From CALCZU01 sp964396165 (GTDB taxonomy: Bacteria > Bdellovibrionota > FAC87 > UBA2466), in assembly GCA_964396165.1 (NCBI GenBank), contig CAYNEF010000014.1:12550-76549 (forward strand): DNA of 64,000 bases, given 5' to 3'. A program made the position numbers and the translations under genes. The stretch's first letter is position 1, and every line of letters starts with the position of its first letter. Shown here piece after piece: positions 8,401 through 16,663 of this stretch. The notes beneath the pieces were generated by a model. The model did no database searches, was not told where the DNA came from, and was given only the letters and a program-made list of their open reading frames with translations.

Positions 8401-10180
8401 TATTTGCAATCGGATCATACTGTCCACCAGTATTCAAATAACCGCTACCGCTACTTCCTCCAAAAACAATCATTTTGGAACCGGTCCAAATAGCGGTGTG
8501 CAAATCACGAACACTCGGAACATTAGTTGTAGATGTCGCTGACCAGCTATTTGCAGTCGGATCATATTGGCCTCCAGTATTTAGACTGCTTCCATCCCAT
8601 CCCCCAAAGATGAGCATTTTTGCGCCCGTCCAGATTGCCGTATGAAATTCTCTAACGCTTGGTGCGCTACTCGTAGTTGTAGCCACCCAACTATTTGCTA
8701 TGGGATCATATTGTCCACCTGTATTTAAATAACTGCTTCCATTGGTTCCCCCAAAAACGATCATTTTTGTTCCGGTCCAGATAGCAGGGAAAAAATAGCG
8801 AGAACTCGGAGCGCTACTTGTTGCGGTTGAAGTCCAGCTATCCGTTACAGGATCATATTGACCTCCTGTTGTCATCGCAGGCCCCCCGAAGATGATCATT
8901 TTAGAACCTGTCCATACAGCAGTATGAGCCGAACGACGAGCGGGGGCGTTACTCGTGGTTGTCACAGTCCACGCTTCGCCTAAACTTGCGTGGCTTGAAG
9001 TTGTGCAAGTAAGTTGAGTTGGGGAATTTACTACAACGCTACTACAGCTTGCCCCTCCAATACTTACAGAAATTCCGTTGATAAATCCTGTACCGGTTAC
9101 AGTGATAGTATTTCCGCCAGCGACGGCACCAGAGTTTTGACTAAGGCTTGTGACAGTAGGGGCTGGGACATAGGTATATAAATTCGAAGCTGTCCCACTC
9201 TGCGTATCGGTGTTCGTTACAACAATTGTGGCTGCTCCAGCCGCATGCCCGCCAGTCGTGCACGTTGCTGTTGTCGAGGAAACTACATTGACTGAGGTGC
9301 AATTGATTTCTCCGACAGTAACTGTCATACCGCTGATAAATCCGCTTCCCGTGAGCGTGAGCAATGTCCCTCCTGCTAATGCGCCGAAAGAAGGACTAAC
9401 AGAAGTGACAACCGGAAGTGGCGGGTAATAAAAACTATTGCTCAAAGTAGTCTTTTTTCCATCCGTATTTGTAACTACGATATCGACGTTGCCTGCAGAA
9501 TGCGCGGGGACGGTACATGTAATCGTGCCAGAAGAGAGAGACGTGATTGCACAAGATTTTCCGTCAATTTTAACAGTCGCGCCATCAAAATATTGCGTGC
9601 CCGACAGAGTGATAGAAGAACCTCCTACTTGAGCCGCGTACAGGGGAGTGACAGTGTTAATAGTGGGGGCGGAGTACCCTTTGCCGATAAATGTCTTTTC
9701 CAAGACGCGGCTGCGTTTGCCATTATTATAAATCAGTCTGTAAGTTGTCTGTGCATTGCCTATCGCGCTCGGGCTAAAGGAAACTGAGATCGTACATTTT
9801 TCTTTAGGAGCAATTACTTTGCTGCATGTGCCTTCATTGCCTGGGAAACTGCCGCTAGTGTAAGAAAAAGGTATTTGCAGCTGAGGGGCTGAAGTAATTT
9901 TTGCGTCCAGATCTCCGGTATTGGTAAGCGTAAAGTGGATTGTATTAATCGACTCTATGGCTGTGTCTGGAAAAGTATAACTGTCACTATCCGTATCGAT
10001 GTCTGCAGCACTAGCTTGTACTTCACTGCTTGTCAGTACGATGGTCGCAGATTTTGTGGCCGTGCTTTCAGAAGAGGGGTTTTCAGTTGTGTCGCTTTTA
10101 GGAGCTTCAAGACACGCGGGCATGACTACGCAAAGAAGCAAGCAAATCCCAAATTGAATGATTTGATTCAGTCGGAGCAC
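5432..10180 (-). CDS. Giant surface lipoprotein with TIG/IPT repeats and an inserted Kelch propeller
   Basis: 1582 residues. The N-terminus has a lipoprotein signal ending in VVMPAC, so it should be lipid-anchored, probably outside the cell or in the outer membrane. A choice-of-anchor-D-like Ig domain (about 45-170, with FTLTNTGDLDAKI and CTISVSFSPSAIG) comes first. TIG/IPT Ig-like domains follow, marked by GALAGGTxxTLTGSGF signatures: three before and four after residues 399-741. Those residues hold seven Kelch blades, each with HTAIWTGxKMIVFGG and LNTGGQYDP. The propeller interrupts the third TIG domain, whose last strand resumes as ATTVTVTNLDSQTG. After residue 1105 there is an FN3-like piece and a long C-terminal region (about 1200-1582), Cys-containing and propeller-like. 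It is probably an adhesin or surface-binding protein; the ligand is unknown. No translational partner is obvious. Confidence 0.85.
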   Translation of the reverse strand: MLRLNQIIQFGICLLLCVVMPACLEAPKSDTTENPSSESTATKSATIVLTSSEVQASAADIDTDSDSYTFPDTAIESINTIHFTLTNTGDLDAKITSAPQLQIPFSYTSGSFPGNEGTCSKVIAPKEKCTISVSFSPSAIGNAQTTYRLIYNNGKRSRVLEKTFIGKGYSAPTINTVTPLYAAQVGGSSITLSGTQYFDGATVKIDGKSCAITSLSSGTITCTVPAHSAGNVDIVVTNTDGKKTTLSNSFYYPPLPVVTSVSPSFGALAGGTLLTLTGSGFISGMTVTVGEINCTSVNVVSSTTATCTTGGHAAGAATIVVTNTDTQSGTASNLYTYVPAPTVTSLSQNSGAVAGGNTITVTGTGFINGISVSIGGASCSSVVVNSPTQLTCTTSSHASLGEAWTVTTTSNAPARRSAHTAVWTGSKMIIFGGPAMTTGGQYDPVTDSWTSTATSSAPSSRYFFPAIWTGTKMIVFGGTNGSSYLNTGGQYDPIANSWVATTTSSAPSVREFHTAIWTGAKMLIFGGWDGSSLNTGGQYDPTANSWSATSTTNVPSVRDLHTAIWTGSKMIVFGGSSGSGYLNTGGQYDPIANSWVATSTTNVPSGRNYHTAVWTGSKMVVFGGFNGSKLNTGGQYDPIANSWSPTAASNAPSIRHSHTAIWTGTKMIAFGGWDGSSNLNTGGQYDPTTNSWSNTATNNVPSIRQGHTAIWTGSKMLVFGGTDGSTSLNTGGAYTPPGLGDATTVTVTNLDSQTGTLPSAFTYQNAPQVFGVTPSAGALAGGTSVQVLGSGFTSGATVLFGGTACTSVSVKNSEILTCTTPLHVAGNIDVVVTNTDTQSGTGSGVYTYQAAPSVTSVSPTGGALAGSTAITITGSGFLSYATVTVGGVVCTNPNVTSATTMTCTTGAHAAAATDIVVTNVDSQSGTGTGLYTYRAAPTVTSVSPNAGALAGGNTITLTGTGFVSGATVTVGGTACTSPSVGSSTSMTCTLAAKSAGAYTITVTNSDNQSGSLASAYTYQPAPTVSAISTSTGTTAGGTYVTITGTGFLSGISAALSGSSCNFVTRVSSTSITCFAGAHAAGLTDLTVTNSDNQSATLSNAFTYSVDTVSSTTGFYGRSVFRIKGTYGAVPTCTANGNAVAVSDKGSDWYQVSGLSPNTIYNVSCSSPAGSGRVTIRTLGNVETFMNSGDLTYGATSLNAEHCLKWSRKLVYNQNNGDIIVAGSGSTGSFTGGGYSCAFVYTGYHWFPILLGQDSATGGHGYQTGNGLVVLSNGTIFSTTETWDGSAWNIRVSKCTSSCQIAANWTSIILTNGNSGIGSSLTVSQDESKLVITRTTNFAVHLCTLSTGCISTSDWTNVYFGVGAGNAQGFTHFDVNGGMWVAAPSFSSSFLWYCPPTSACTSSSDYTAGKLISTQTGEVTGQGTGLFNIGNTIQMAGVERSMGKWAYASCDPTLVNCGAVSGGVFTNFTTTEVTLPSGMSADGYTTGPWLGMLSNGFSLAYQDSTNSSKITTKTCINNWATCSSIATSNWTGVSANWGSKKVGNNTDSGVGFTKGSFVDANDEQAFAAGGWSTIKTGVITYFD
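7960..8990 (-). repeat. Seven tandem Kelch-coding DNA repeats, period about 145 bases
   Basis: Inside the giant lipoprotein gene a unit of about 145 bases recurs seven times. On the plus strand the marker GTCCA begins at about 8046, 8193, 8337, 8484, 8629, 8775 and 8910. Each unit encodes one Kelch blade. The first blade (towards 8910) is shorter, about 135 bases. The units are close enough in DNA sequence that recombination between them could change blade number. Confidence 0.85.
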
Positions 10181-10247
10181 TCAACGTCCCTCTAAACTTA
10201 AATTGTATAATTTAAGCGTGAAGGAATTATGCTCTGTGAAGATTATG

Positions 10248-10262
10248 TTGTGAGCTTCACAA
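10248..10262. promoter_or_regulatory. Inverted repeat TTGTGA-GCT-TCACAA
   Basis: A six-base inverted repeat with a three-base centre lies between the end of sdhB and the start of the giant lipoprotein gene. It could be an operator for the lipoprotein gene or part of a weak terminator hairpin after sdhB; a longer TGTGAAG/CTTCACA pairing overlaps it (10235-10261). The half-sites resemble CRP half-sites, but the spacing is three instead of six bases. There is no clear T-run. Confidence 0.25.
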
Positions 10263-10268
10263 TTGGTC

Positions 10269-11009
10269 TTATTCGCAGAGAGCGCGCACCATTTCGCGAT
10301 TGAGAAGGGCAATGTTCTCTAATTTGATTTCCTTAGGACAAGCGGCTTCGCATGCGCCCGTGTTGGAGCAGGAACCGAAACCTTCTTCATCCATTTTGGC
10401 TACCATGTTGCGTACGCGCATTTTGCGTTCAGGTTGGCCTTGTGGAAGGTAAGCAAACTGCGCCACTTTTGCAGAAACAAAGAGCATTGCCGAGCTGTTT
10501 TTGCAAGAAGCCACACAAGCTCCGCATCCGATACAAGCAGCAGCGTCCATTGCTTTCTCTGCGTTGTCTTTGGGAATTAAGATTGCATTGGCTTCTACCG
10601 CATTGCCTGTATTGACGGAAACAAATCCGCCAGCTGCCATGATGCGATCGAATGCTTTTCTATCTGTTGCAAGATCTTTGATGATCGGAAAAGCTTTAGC
10701 GCGCCACGGTTCAATGACAATCGTGTCGTTGTCTTTAAAGCGTCTCATATGTAACTGGCAAGTTGCCGTTCCCGTGTCAGGTCCGTGCGGGTTGCCGTTG
10801 ATATTGAGAGAGCAGGAACCACAGATGCCTTCTCGGCAATCGTGATCAAACTCAATGGCTTCTTTGCCTTGTTCCACCAATTTTAAATTGAGAATGTCGA
10901 GCATCTCGAGAAAAGACATGTCAGGACTGACTTCATCCATGTGGTGATCTTCTAATTTGCCTTGTTCGTTCGGGCCTTTTTGACGCCAAATTTTTAAATT
11001 TAATTTCAT
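10269..11009 (-). CDS. sdhB: Succinate dehydrogenase/fumarate reductase iron-sulfur subunit
   Basis: 246 residues. It carries electrons from the flavin of SdhA to quinone in the membrane. The [2Fe-2S] ligands are C58, C63, C66 and C84 (CREGICGSC and TCQL). The C-terminal ferredoxin half has C159, C162, C165 and C224 for the [4Fe-4S] cluster. C169, C214 and C220 are positioned for the [3Fe-4S] cluster, as in E. coli SdhB. All expected ligands are present. It is last in the sdhCAB operon, 11 bases after sdhA. The sequence style is that of the Bacteroidetes/epsilon/delta type-B complexes. Confidence 0.95.
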   Translation of the reverse strand: MKLNLKIWRQKGPNEQGKLEDHHMDEVSPDMSFLEMLDILNLKLVEQGKEAIEFDHDCREGICGSCSLNINGNPHGPDTGTATCQLHMRRFKDNDTIVIEPWRAKAFPIIKDLATDRKAFDRIMAAGGFVSVNTGNAVEANAILIPKDNAEKAMDAAACIGCGACVASCKNSSAMLFVSAKVAQFAYLPQGQPERKMRVRNMVAKMDEEGFGSCSNTGACEAACPKEIKLENIALLNREMVRALCE

Positions 11010-11020
11010 GTTTAGGCTCC

Positions 11021-12925
11021 TTACTTGTAATTTCTTTGGGCTTGGTGAACTACTTCAAAGGTGAGTGGCTCTTTGTGTAGCTTTGGATTTGCTCCTGTGA
11101 ATTCCCATGCGGCAACGTGAGAGAAGTTTTTATCATCTCTTAATGTTTCGCCTTCGGGAGTTTGCATTTCTTCTCTGAAATGCCCACCGCACGATTCTTT
11201 TCTCTCAAGCGCGTCCACACACATCAGCTCAGCAAGTTCCATGAAGTCAGCGACGCGTCCTGCTTTTTCAAGCTCGGAATTTAAGTTCTTGGAATCTCCA
11301 GGAACTTTTAAAACACTCCAGAACTTTTCTTTTGTGGCTTTGACTTCACCGATTGCTTTTTTAAGGCCTGCTTCATCGCGAGACATACCGCATTTGTCCC
11401 ACATGATTTTCCCCAGTTCGCGGTGCAGGGCATCGGCACTTTGGTTTCCTTTATTTGTCATCATTTTAGCAATTCGGGTATCGACATCATTCTTTGTGGC
11501 GCCAAATGCTTCGTGAGTCGTTGTGACTTTAGAAAGTTTTTCGCCGCCGATGTAATTTCCGATGCTATAGGGAGCAATGAAGTACCCATCTGCAAGACCT
11601 TGCATGAGTGCTGAAGCTCCCAGACGGTTTGCACCGTGATCCGAGAAGTTTGCTTCGCCAAGTACGAAAAGCCCCGGGATGTTACTCATCAAGTTATAAT
11701 CGACCCACAAGCCGCCCATGACGTAATGTACCGCAGGGTAAATACGCATCGGGAGTTTATAGGGATTTTCATCCGTAATCTTGTCATACATTTGAAAGAG
11801 GTTACCGTATTTTTCAGCAACTGTTTTTTCGCCCAGACGCTCAATCGCTGTTTTAAAATCAAGATAGACAGCTAATTTGCTTTCGCCGACGCCTCTACCT
11901 TCATCACACATTCTTTTTGCAGCGCGAGAAGCTACGTCGCGGGGAACAAGATTTCCGAACGCGGGGTAAATGCGTTCCAAGAAGTAATCTCTTTCTTCTT
12001 CTGGAATTTCATTTGGACGACGGGTGTCGCCTTTTGTTTTTGGTACCCAAACGCGCCCGTCATTTCTTAAAGATTCGGACATCAGAGTAAGTTTACTCTG
12101 GTGTTCCCCGGAAACTGGAATACAAGTCGGGTGAATCTGCGTGTAACAAGGGTTTGCCATATAGGCACCGCGCTTATACGCGCGCCAGGCTGCCGTGCAG
12201 TTGGATGCTTTTGCATTAGTAGAGAGGTAGAAAACGTTTCCGTATCCACCTGAAGCTATAATGACGGCGTCTGCTACATGAGAAGTAATTTCGCCTGTGA
12301 CTAAATTTCTTGCGATGATCCCACGTGCTTTGCCGTCAATTACAACGAGATCGAGCATTTCTGTGCGTGGGAAAAGTTCAATCGTTTTTTGTCCGACTTG
12401 TCTCATCAGAGCACTGTAAGCACCGAGGAGCAACTGCTGTCCCGTTTGTCCTCTGGCATAAAAGGTACGAGATACTTGTGCGCCACCGAACGAGCGGTTG
12501 GAAAGTGTGCCGCCGTATTCACGCGCAAAGGGAACCCCTTGGGCCACACACTGATCAATAATGTTTAAAGAAACTTGGGCAAGTCGGTAGACATTTGCTT
12601 CGCGGGCTCTGAAGTCACCACCTTTGATGGTGTCGTAGAACAAGCGCATGACGGAATCGCCGTCATTTTGGTAAGCCTTTGCGGCATTGATTCCACCCTG
12701 AGCTGCGATGGAATGGGCACGTCTTGGGCTTTCATGAAACGTAAAAACTTTTACGTTGTATCCCATCTCTGCCATGGATGCGGCAGCGGCTCCCCCGGCA
12801 AGCCCTGTACCCACCACAATCACACTGTGTTTTCTGCGGTTAGCAGGGTTAACGAGTTTGTTTTCGAATTTTCGTGTATCCCATTTTGTTTCAATAGGGC
12901 CACTGGGAATTTTTGAGTCAATCAT
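11021..12925 (-). CDS. sdhA: Succinate dehydrogenase/fumarate reductase flavoprotein subunit
   Basis: 634 residues, full length for type-B SdhA/FrdA. It oxidises succinate to fumarate (or the reverse) with covalently bound FAD. The dinucleotide-binding GTGLAGGAAAASMAEMGY lies at about 38-56. The flavin-attachment motif is RRAHSIAAQGG with His near residue 70. Substrate-site segments include HPTCIP, and near the C-terminal end of the FAD domain GGLWVDYNLMSNIPGLF and GANRLGASALMQGL. An RBS-like AGGAG-type sequence precedes the start. It lies between sdhC (12 bases upstream) and sdhB. Whether the complex runs forward or in reverse cannot be read from the sequence. Confidence 0.96.
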   Translation of the reverse strand: MIDSKIPSGPIETKWDTRKFENKLVNPANRRKHSVIVVGTGLAGGAAAASMAEMGYNVKVFTFHESPRRAHSIAAQGGINAAKAYQNDGDSVMRLFYDTIKGGDFRAREANVYRLAQVSLNIIDQCVAQGVPFAREYGGTLSNRSFGGAQVSRTFYARGQTGQQLLLGAYSALMRQVGQKTIELFPRTEMLDLVVIDGKARGIIARNLVTGEITSHVADAVIIASGGYGNVFYLSTNAKASNCTAAWRAYKRGAYMANPCYTQIHPTCIPVSGEHQSKLTLMSESLRNDGRVWVPKTKGDTRRPNEIPEEERDYFLERIYPAFGNLVPRDVASRAAKRMCDEGRGVGESKLAVYLDFKTAIERLGEKTVAEKYGNLFQMYDKITDENPYKLPMRIYPAVHYVMGGLWVDYNLMSNIPGLFVLGEANFSDHGANRLGASALMQGLADGYFIAPYSIGNYIGGEKLSKVTTTHEAFGATKNDVDTRIAKMMTNKGNQSADALHRELGKIMWDKCGMSRDEAGLKKAIGEVKATKEKFWSVLKVPGDSKNLNSELEKAGRVADFMELAELMCVDALERKESCGGHFREEMQTPEGETLRDDKNFSHVAAWEFTGANPKLHKEPLTFEVVHQAQRNYK

Positions 12926-12937
12926 GAAGAACTCCTC

Positions 12938-13600
12938 TTACTTAAAGAAGAAAAAATAAACAGGTTGAGAAATAAAACCGCCACAAACTAGTAGGGCAAA
13001 GCCCCAACCAATCTTTTTCAATGTGCAGTTTCTGACAGAACCAAGACCGATGGTTTGAAATACGGCTGAAAACCCATGGGATAAATGGAGAAACAAAACC
13101 AACATGGAAAAGACATACCAGGCAACGATTTTGGGATCATGAAAACTTTCAGAAACCAGGCGGTACAAATCACGTACCTTTTCTCCGTGGATTTCTGTTT
13201 CGTAGTAAGTGCCGTATTTGAAGTACATTAGATGTAGTACGAGAAAGACAAAAACAAGAACCCCTGTTTGCACCATATAACGTGAAGCAAAGCGGGCATC
13301 TTTATCGCAATTGGAGGGTCTCATGCCTTTGGTTCCGCCGACAGCACATCTATTATCCAGATTGAGCTTCAACGCGAGTAGCACATGGATAACGAGCATG
13401 ATTACCAGTCCGATTTCAGCAGGAATGATAAGGGGATTATTAATCATGGCGTGTCCGTACTTGTTGTAGGCGTCTGCCCCAACCAGTAACAACATATTTC
13501 CTGACATGTGCATGAGTACGAAGCCGGAAAGTCCCAGGCCTGTAAGACCTACTAGGAATTTTTTCCCGACAGAAGAACAGATGAAATTCTTAAGTTGCAT
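12938..13600 (-). CDS. sdhC: Succinate dehydrogenase cytochrome b subunit (type B, di-haem)
   Basis: 220 residues with about five transmembrane helices. It anchors the dehydrogenase and reduces or oxidises quinone. It matches the single-subunit cytochrome b558 family: LVGLTGLGLSGFVLMHMSGNMLL near the N-terminus (with the haem-ligand His in HMSGN), a second helix with VIHVLLALKLN, VFLVLHLMYFKYG, and FLHLSHGFSAVFQTIG. These give four candidate axial His ligands, as expected for two haems. This type commonly uses menaquinone. GGAGAGG lies just upstream of the ATG. It is first gene of the operon. Confidence 0.93.
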   Translation of the reverse strand: MQLKNFICSSVGKKFLVGLTGLGLSGFVLMHMSGNMLLLVGADAYNKYGHAMINNPLIIPAEIGLVIMLVIHVLLALKLNLDNRCAVGGTKGMRPSNCDKDARFASRYMVQTGVLVFVFLVLHLMYFKYGTYYETEIHGEKVRDLYRLVSESFHDPKIVAWYVFSMLVLFLHLSHGFSAVFQTIGLGSVRNCTLKKIGWGFALLVCGGFISQPVYFFFFK

Positions 13601-13631
13601 TTAACCTCTCCGACGTTCAATTCAAAGTATG

Positions 13632-13660
13632 AAATTACAGAGGATTTTCTACTCTGTCAC
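13632..13660 (-). promoter_or_regulatory. Candidate sigma70 promoter for sdhCAB
   Basis: Read on the minus strand there is GTGACA (13660-13655), a 17-base spacer and TAATTT (13637-13632). This places the transcription start near 13625, about 25 bases before the sdhC start. It is the only well-spaced pair I see in the spacer. No operator is evident. Confidence 0.45.
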
Positions 13661-13750
13661 ATGAAAAGGTGAGTGCTGCGGCGTATAAATTGTTCTTTTG
13701 AAAAGAAACGATGGGCTGCTTTTTCCCATTCTCCGTGCTAGTTTGCCCCG

Positions 13751-15448
13751 ATGCAATTAATCGCACTTTATCTTCCTACTTTAGGCAAAATTGCGAATAT
13801 TATTTTGTTCACATTGTTTAGTAGCATAGTCCAACTGGGACCTGCCTTTCTTATTTTTGAAAAATTGCGTACGCGCTTTCAATGGGAAGATAAATTTGCT
13901 TTGATTGTTGTTCCCCTCACAAGCGGTGTGTTGGGTTTTGTCGCATTTTGGGCCTACTTTGCAAATCCCACGTTAGGAAAAATCTATAGTTTCACACTTT
14001 ATTTTGCCGCTGCTATCGGACTTTGGAAATTTGTCACCCTAAAGCGTGATTCATTAAAACCTATCGCGGGCTTTGTTTTACTCGCCGTTGCTACGGCAGT
14101 TTTTCATAATGGAGTGATTCTCATGCGTAATGCGAATGACTCAGGCATTCTTGCCGCAAAAAAAGTTTTTTTAGATGGGGAAATGCCACACGATAACGTG
14201 ATCCCTTATATGGTAGCGACACGTTTATACTACGGTACAGATCCCAGAGATGTCGGCAGCACATGGCGAAGCAGTGACAGGCCGCCTTTGCAAAGCGGGA
14301 TGTGGCTTGCCGAAGCGCCTTTGTTTTATGAAACAACGATTCAAGATATTGGCTACCATACGGCCGCTACTTTTTTGCAGTGCTTCTGGGTTTTTGCCTT
14401 TGCTCTTCTTTATTACTATCTGCCGGGAAGGGTGGGATCGTTTGCTGTTATTTTCGGTTTCGCGTTTTTCTCTAGTTTCTTTCACGTGAATACCGTTTAT
14501 GTCTGGCCAAAACTTTTGGCTGCGAGTTTCAGCGTTATCACCCTTATCCTTCTTATCTATTCACCCCAAAAGAGAGAAAATCTGATTTTAGCAGGGTTAT
14601 CTATCGCGTTGTCGCTGCTCTCGCATGGGGGGACCGCGTTTAGTTTTCTGGCGCTTTTACCCTGGTGGTCCATTGCAAAAGCGAGAGGAAAAATTCCTTC
14701 TTATGCTTTTGTACTTATCCCGCTCGTTTTGCTTTTTATGCCGTGGTCTTTGTACCAAAAGTATTATGATCCACCAGGCGACCGCTTGGTGAAAATGCAT
14801 CTGGCTGGGGTGGGGCTTGATGAGCCGGACCCGCGCTCTTCGTTTCAGGCGTTAAAAGATTCTTATAGTGCTATTGCTTCCCAAACGTTTATAGAGAATC
14901 GCAAAGCAAATTTCCAAAGATTGTGGGACGTGGGTACTTTGCAGGACTGGGTAAAGATGGATGCCGCACGCTTACGACCCGCTCAGTTTTTTTCGCTCTT
15001 TCATGCTTTAGCAATTTTGAATTTTGGTTTCATTCTTTTACTTTTTGGATTTGCGGATAAATCCACGCGGCAGCTTGTCGGTATTTCCGTTGTTTCGATT
15101 GTTATTTGGGTTTTTTTGATGTTTATGCCACGTACTACGGTGATTCACCAGGGTTCATATTTGCCGCCCCTACTTCTGACTTTTGCACTGGCAAATGTGA
15201 TTTCGCAGGTATTTAAAAAGTCTGCAGTAATATTAGTCGGCTTAAACGCCCTTTGTTTTTTTATTATCTTTTACGAACCTTCACGCGAAGCACGCAGTTT
15301 AAACGGCAGCTTGTGGATGTGGGTGACTTTCGTTTGCCTGTATCTCGTATACCGTAAAGTTAAAAAAGTGGAACCCCCTGTATTCGACAAGTATACAGTC
15401 AACCCTCGCGCCAATTTCGTAAGTGGTTTAAAAACACCAAACACGTAA
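13751..15448 (+). CDS. Polytopic membrane protein, GT39/ArnT-like glycosyltransferase candidate
   Basis: 565 residues with roughly a dozen hydrophobic helices. A long loop after the first helices carries GTDPRDVGSTWRSSDRPPLQ (about 158-177), resembling the periplasmic catalytic loop of GT-C polyprenyl-phosphate-sugar transferases, where an acidic residue precedes Arg-Pro-Pro. A second soluble segment (about 340-405) lies between helices. It may move a sugar onto a lipid or protein in the periplasm; donor and acceptor are unknown. The start codon follows CCCCG without a good ribosome site. The next gene begins nine bases after its stop, so the two may be co-transcribed. Confidence 0.6.
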   Translation: MQLIALYLPTLGKIANIILFTLFSSIVQLGPAFLIFEKLRTRFQWEDKFALIVVPLTSGVLGFVAFWAYFANPTLGKIYSFTLYFAAAIGLWKFVTLKRDSLKPIAGFVLLAVATAVFHNGVILMRNANDSGILAAKKVFLDGEMPHDNVIPYMVATRLYYGTDPRDVGSTWRSSDRPPLQSGMWLAEAPLFYETTIQDIGYHTAATFLQCFWVFAFALLYYYLPGRVGSFAVIFGFAFFSSFFHVNTVYVWPKLLAASFSVITLILLIYSPQKRENLILAGLSIALSLLSHGGTAFSFLALLPWWSIAKARGKIPSYAFVLIPLVLLFMPWSLYQKYYDPPGDRLVKMHLAGVGLDEPDPRSSFQALKDSYSAIASQTFIENRKANFQRLWDVGTLQDWVKMDAARLRPAQFFSLFHALAILNFGFILLLFGFADKSTRQLVGISVVSIVIWVFLMFMPRTTVIHQGSYLPPLLLTFALANVISQVFKKSAVILVGLNALCFFIIFYEPSREARSLNGSLWMWVTFVCLYLVYRKVKKVEPPVFDKYTVNPRANFVSGLKTPNT

Positions 15449-15457
15449 AATAACAGG

Positions 15458-16048
15458 ATGAGAAAATTACTGTTTCTATTGGCATTGCTCAGTTCAATGC
15501 ATTGCTTTTCCGCTGATCACGGTACTCCAGACCACAGGACTTCTTGGAGAGAACAGGTATCGGCATTTTTTGACTTTTTGCCACTGCCTCAAGGAACCGG
15601 CGATTTAGTGGTCGGTGTCACAGACGACACTTGTAAAAATGATTTGGAAAGATGGAACAATGAGAGCGGGGTAAAGGCGATTGTCTACAATGTAACTAGC
15701 CCAGTTGATTTGATCACAAAGTTAAAGCAAAGAGGCTATGGTCCGGATAAGAAAATTGGAACTCTTGCATTGTCGGGTCACGGATTTAATGACGGCAATT
15801 CCTGTTATATTTGTGCCAAAGGTTGCGGTGTAGGAAGTGAAATGAGTGATACTGAAATTAGCCAATTGCGTGAACTACTTGCGGACGATGCGATTGTTTG
15901 GATGATGGGTTGTCATGTTGGTCAAAACATGGAACCTCTTAAAAGATTTGCTGTGAAATTGAAACGAAAAGTAGTCGCAAACTCGGGAGTGGTTTTAGCT
16001 GGTAACAGCGGTGCTTCCGGTACCTGGCGGACAGCATATCCAGACTAG
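15458..16048 (+). CDS. Secreted protein with a caspase-fold-like His/Cys pair
   Basis: 196 residues. A signal peptide (MRKLLFLLALLSSMHCFS) indicates export. The mature part has a strand ending in SGHG (H108) preceded by GTLAL. About 44 residues later comes IVWMMGCHVG (C152), followed by a conserved-looking ANSGVVL strand. The spacing and strand-His-Gly / strand-Gly-Cys pattern match clan CD cysteine peptidases and the DUF4347/C80-like group (SHG ... GC). Four more cysteines lie between (CYICAKGC), which could form disulfides or bind metal. No prodomain is visible. It may be a secreted protease, or a pseudo-enzyme. Its stop codon shares a CTAG palindrome with the stop of the convergent next gene. 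Confidence 0.55.
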   Translation: MRKLLFLLALLSSMHCFSADHGTPDHRTSWREQVSAFFDFLPLPQGTGDLVVGVTDDTCKNDLERWNNESGVKAIVYNVTSPVDLITKLKQRGYGPDKKIGTLALSGHGFNDGNSCYICAKGCGVGSEMSDTEISQLRELLADDAIVWMMGCHVGQNMEPLKRFAVKLKRKVVANSGVVLAGNSGASGTWRTAYPD

Positions 16049-16662
16049 AAGTCGATTCCCATTCCAAAACCCAAATAGAGATAACTGAGATGGAGTCTAA
16101 GACCGACATTCGGTGCGATTTTGTATCTTAAGCTTGCTCCAATTTCTGGTTGAATGAAATCTGAACTGGGCACTTTCTGCCAGCCTCCATCCGATGTACT
16201 TCTGGAATCGTAGCGCGTGGTTCTTAAAACAGCTCCTAAAAAGAGGTCTAAGTTTAATTCCGGGTTCAAATGAAAGACAGCTTTTCCTAAAAAAGGAAAT
16301 TGCAGGTACATGGAGGTGAAACCGTTTTCGCCCTGATTCAGAGTTAATCTCGAGAGTGTAGCGACAAAGCCAAGTGTACCGTATATGCCCACTGTGGGAG
16401 TTAATCGCGCGATAGGAGCAGAGAATAACACGCCGCCCCCAAACGTAGAGAAGCGTTTTTCATAGAAATCTTCTTTTCCCAGAGGTGTAAGAATCAGGAT
16501 ATCGAGAGTGAATCTTCCCAAACTATCCTCTGCTACTGCGGCTCTCGAGCGTTTTTTGGGTTTAAGAAGTGGCGGCTCGGCGGCTTCTACAAGGGTAGAA
16601 AACACGATAATAATCAAAAGAAGAAGTTTCCAAGTAGGCTTCACCTTTATATAATCCTTCAT
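16045..16662 (-). CDS. Outer-membrane beta-barrel-like protein
   Basis: 205 residues. A long hydrophobic N-terminus ending near VEAAE looks like a signal peptide. The rest alternates short strands with Gly/aromatic residues (GGGVLFSAPIARL, VGIYGTLGFVATL, LNLDLFLGAVLRT) and ends in GIDF. The terminal Phe is the usual sign of a BamA-inserted barrel, perhaps eight strands. The ATG at 16662 has no ribosome site. A GTG at 16644 follows AAGGA and would give a more ordinary signal peptide (MKPTWKLLLLIIIVF), so the shorter form is plausible. The function is unknown. Its ATG lies one base from the ATG of aconitase on the other strand. Confidence 0.6.
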   Translation of the reverse strand: MKDYIKVKPTWKLLLLIIIVFSTLVEAAEPPLLKPKKRSRAAVAEDSLGRFTLDILILTPLGKEDFYEKRFSTFGGGVLFSAPIARLTPTVGIYGTLGFVATLSRLTLNQGENGFTSMYLQFPFLGKAVFHLNPELNLDLFLGAVLRTTRYDSRSTSDGGWQKVPSSDFIQPEIGASLRYKIAPNVGLRLHLSYLYLGFGMGIDF

Positions 16663-16663
16663 T

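Noticed and set aside
7940..8990. Regularly spaced similar DNA blocks resembling an array
   Set aside because: They are coding Kelch repeats of about 145 bases without unique spacers, so this is not a CRISPR array.
9683..9690. GCCGATAA as a second sigma28 promoter
   Set aside because: It lies inside coding sequence and has no gene in the right place; the copy at 25452-25459 is likewise inside the carbonic anhydrase gene.
9210..9787. Long plus-strand frames opposite the giant lipoprotein gene
   Set aside because: They are shadows of the repetitive minus-strand coding sequence, with no start signals and low-complexity Val/Thr/Pro content.
10248..10262. CRP site
   Set aside because: The half-sites TGTGA and TCACA are separated by three bases instead of the usual six.
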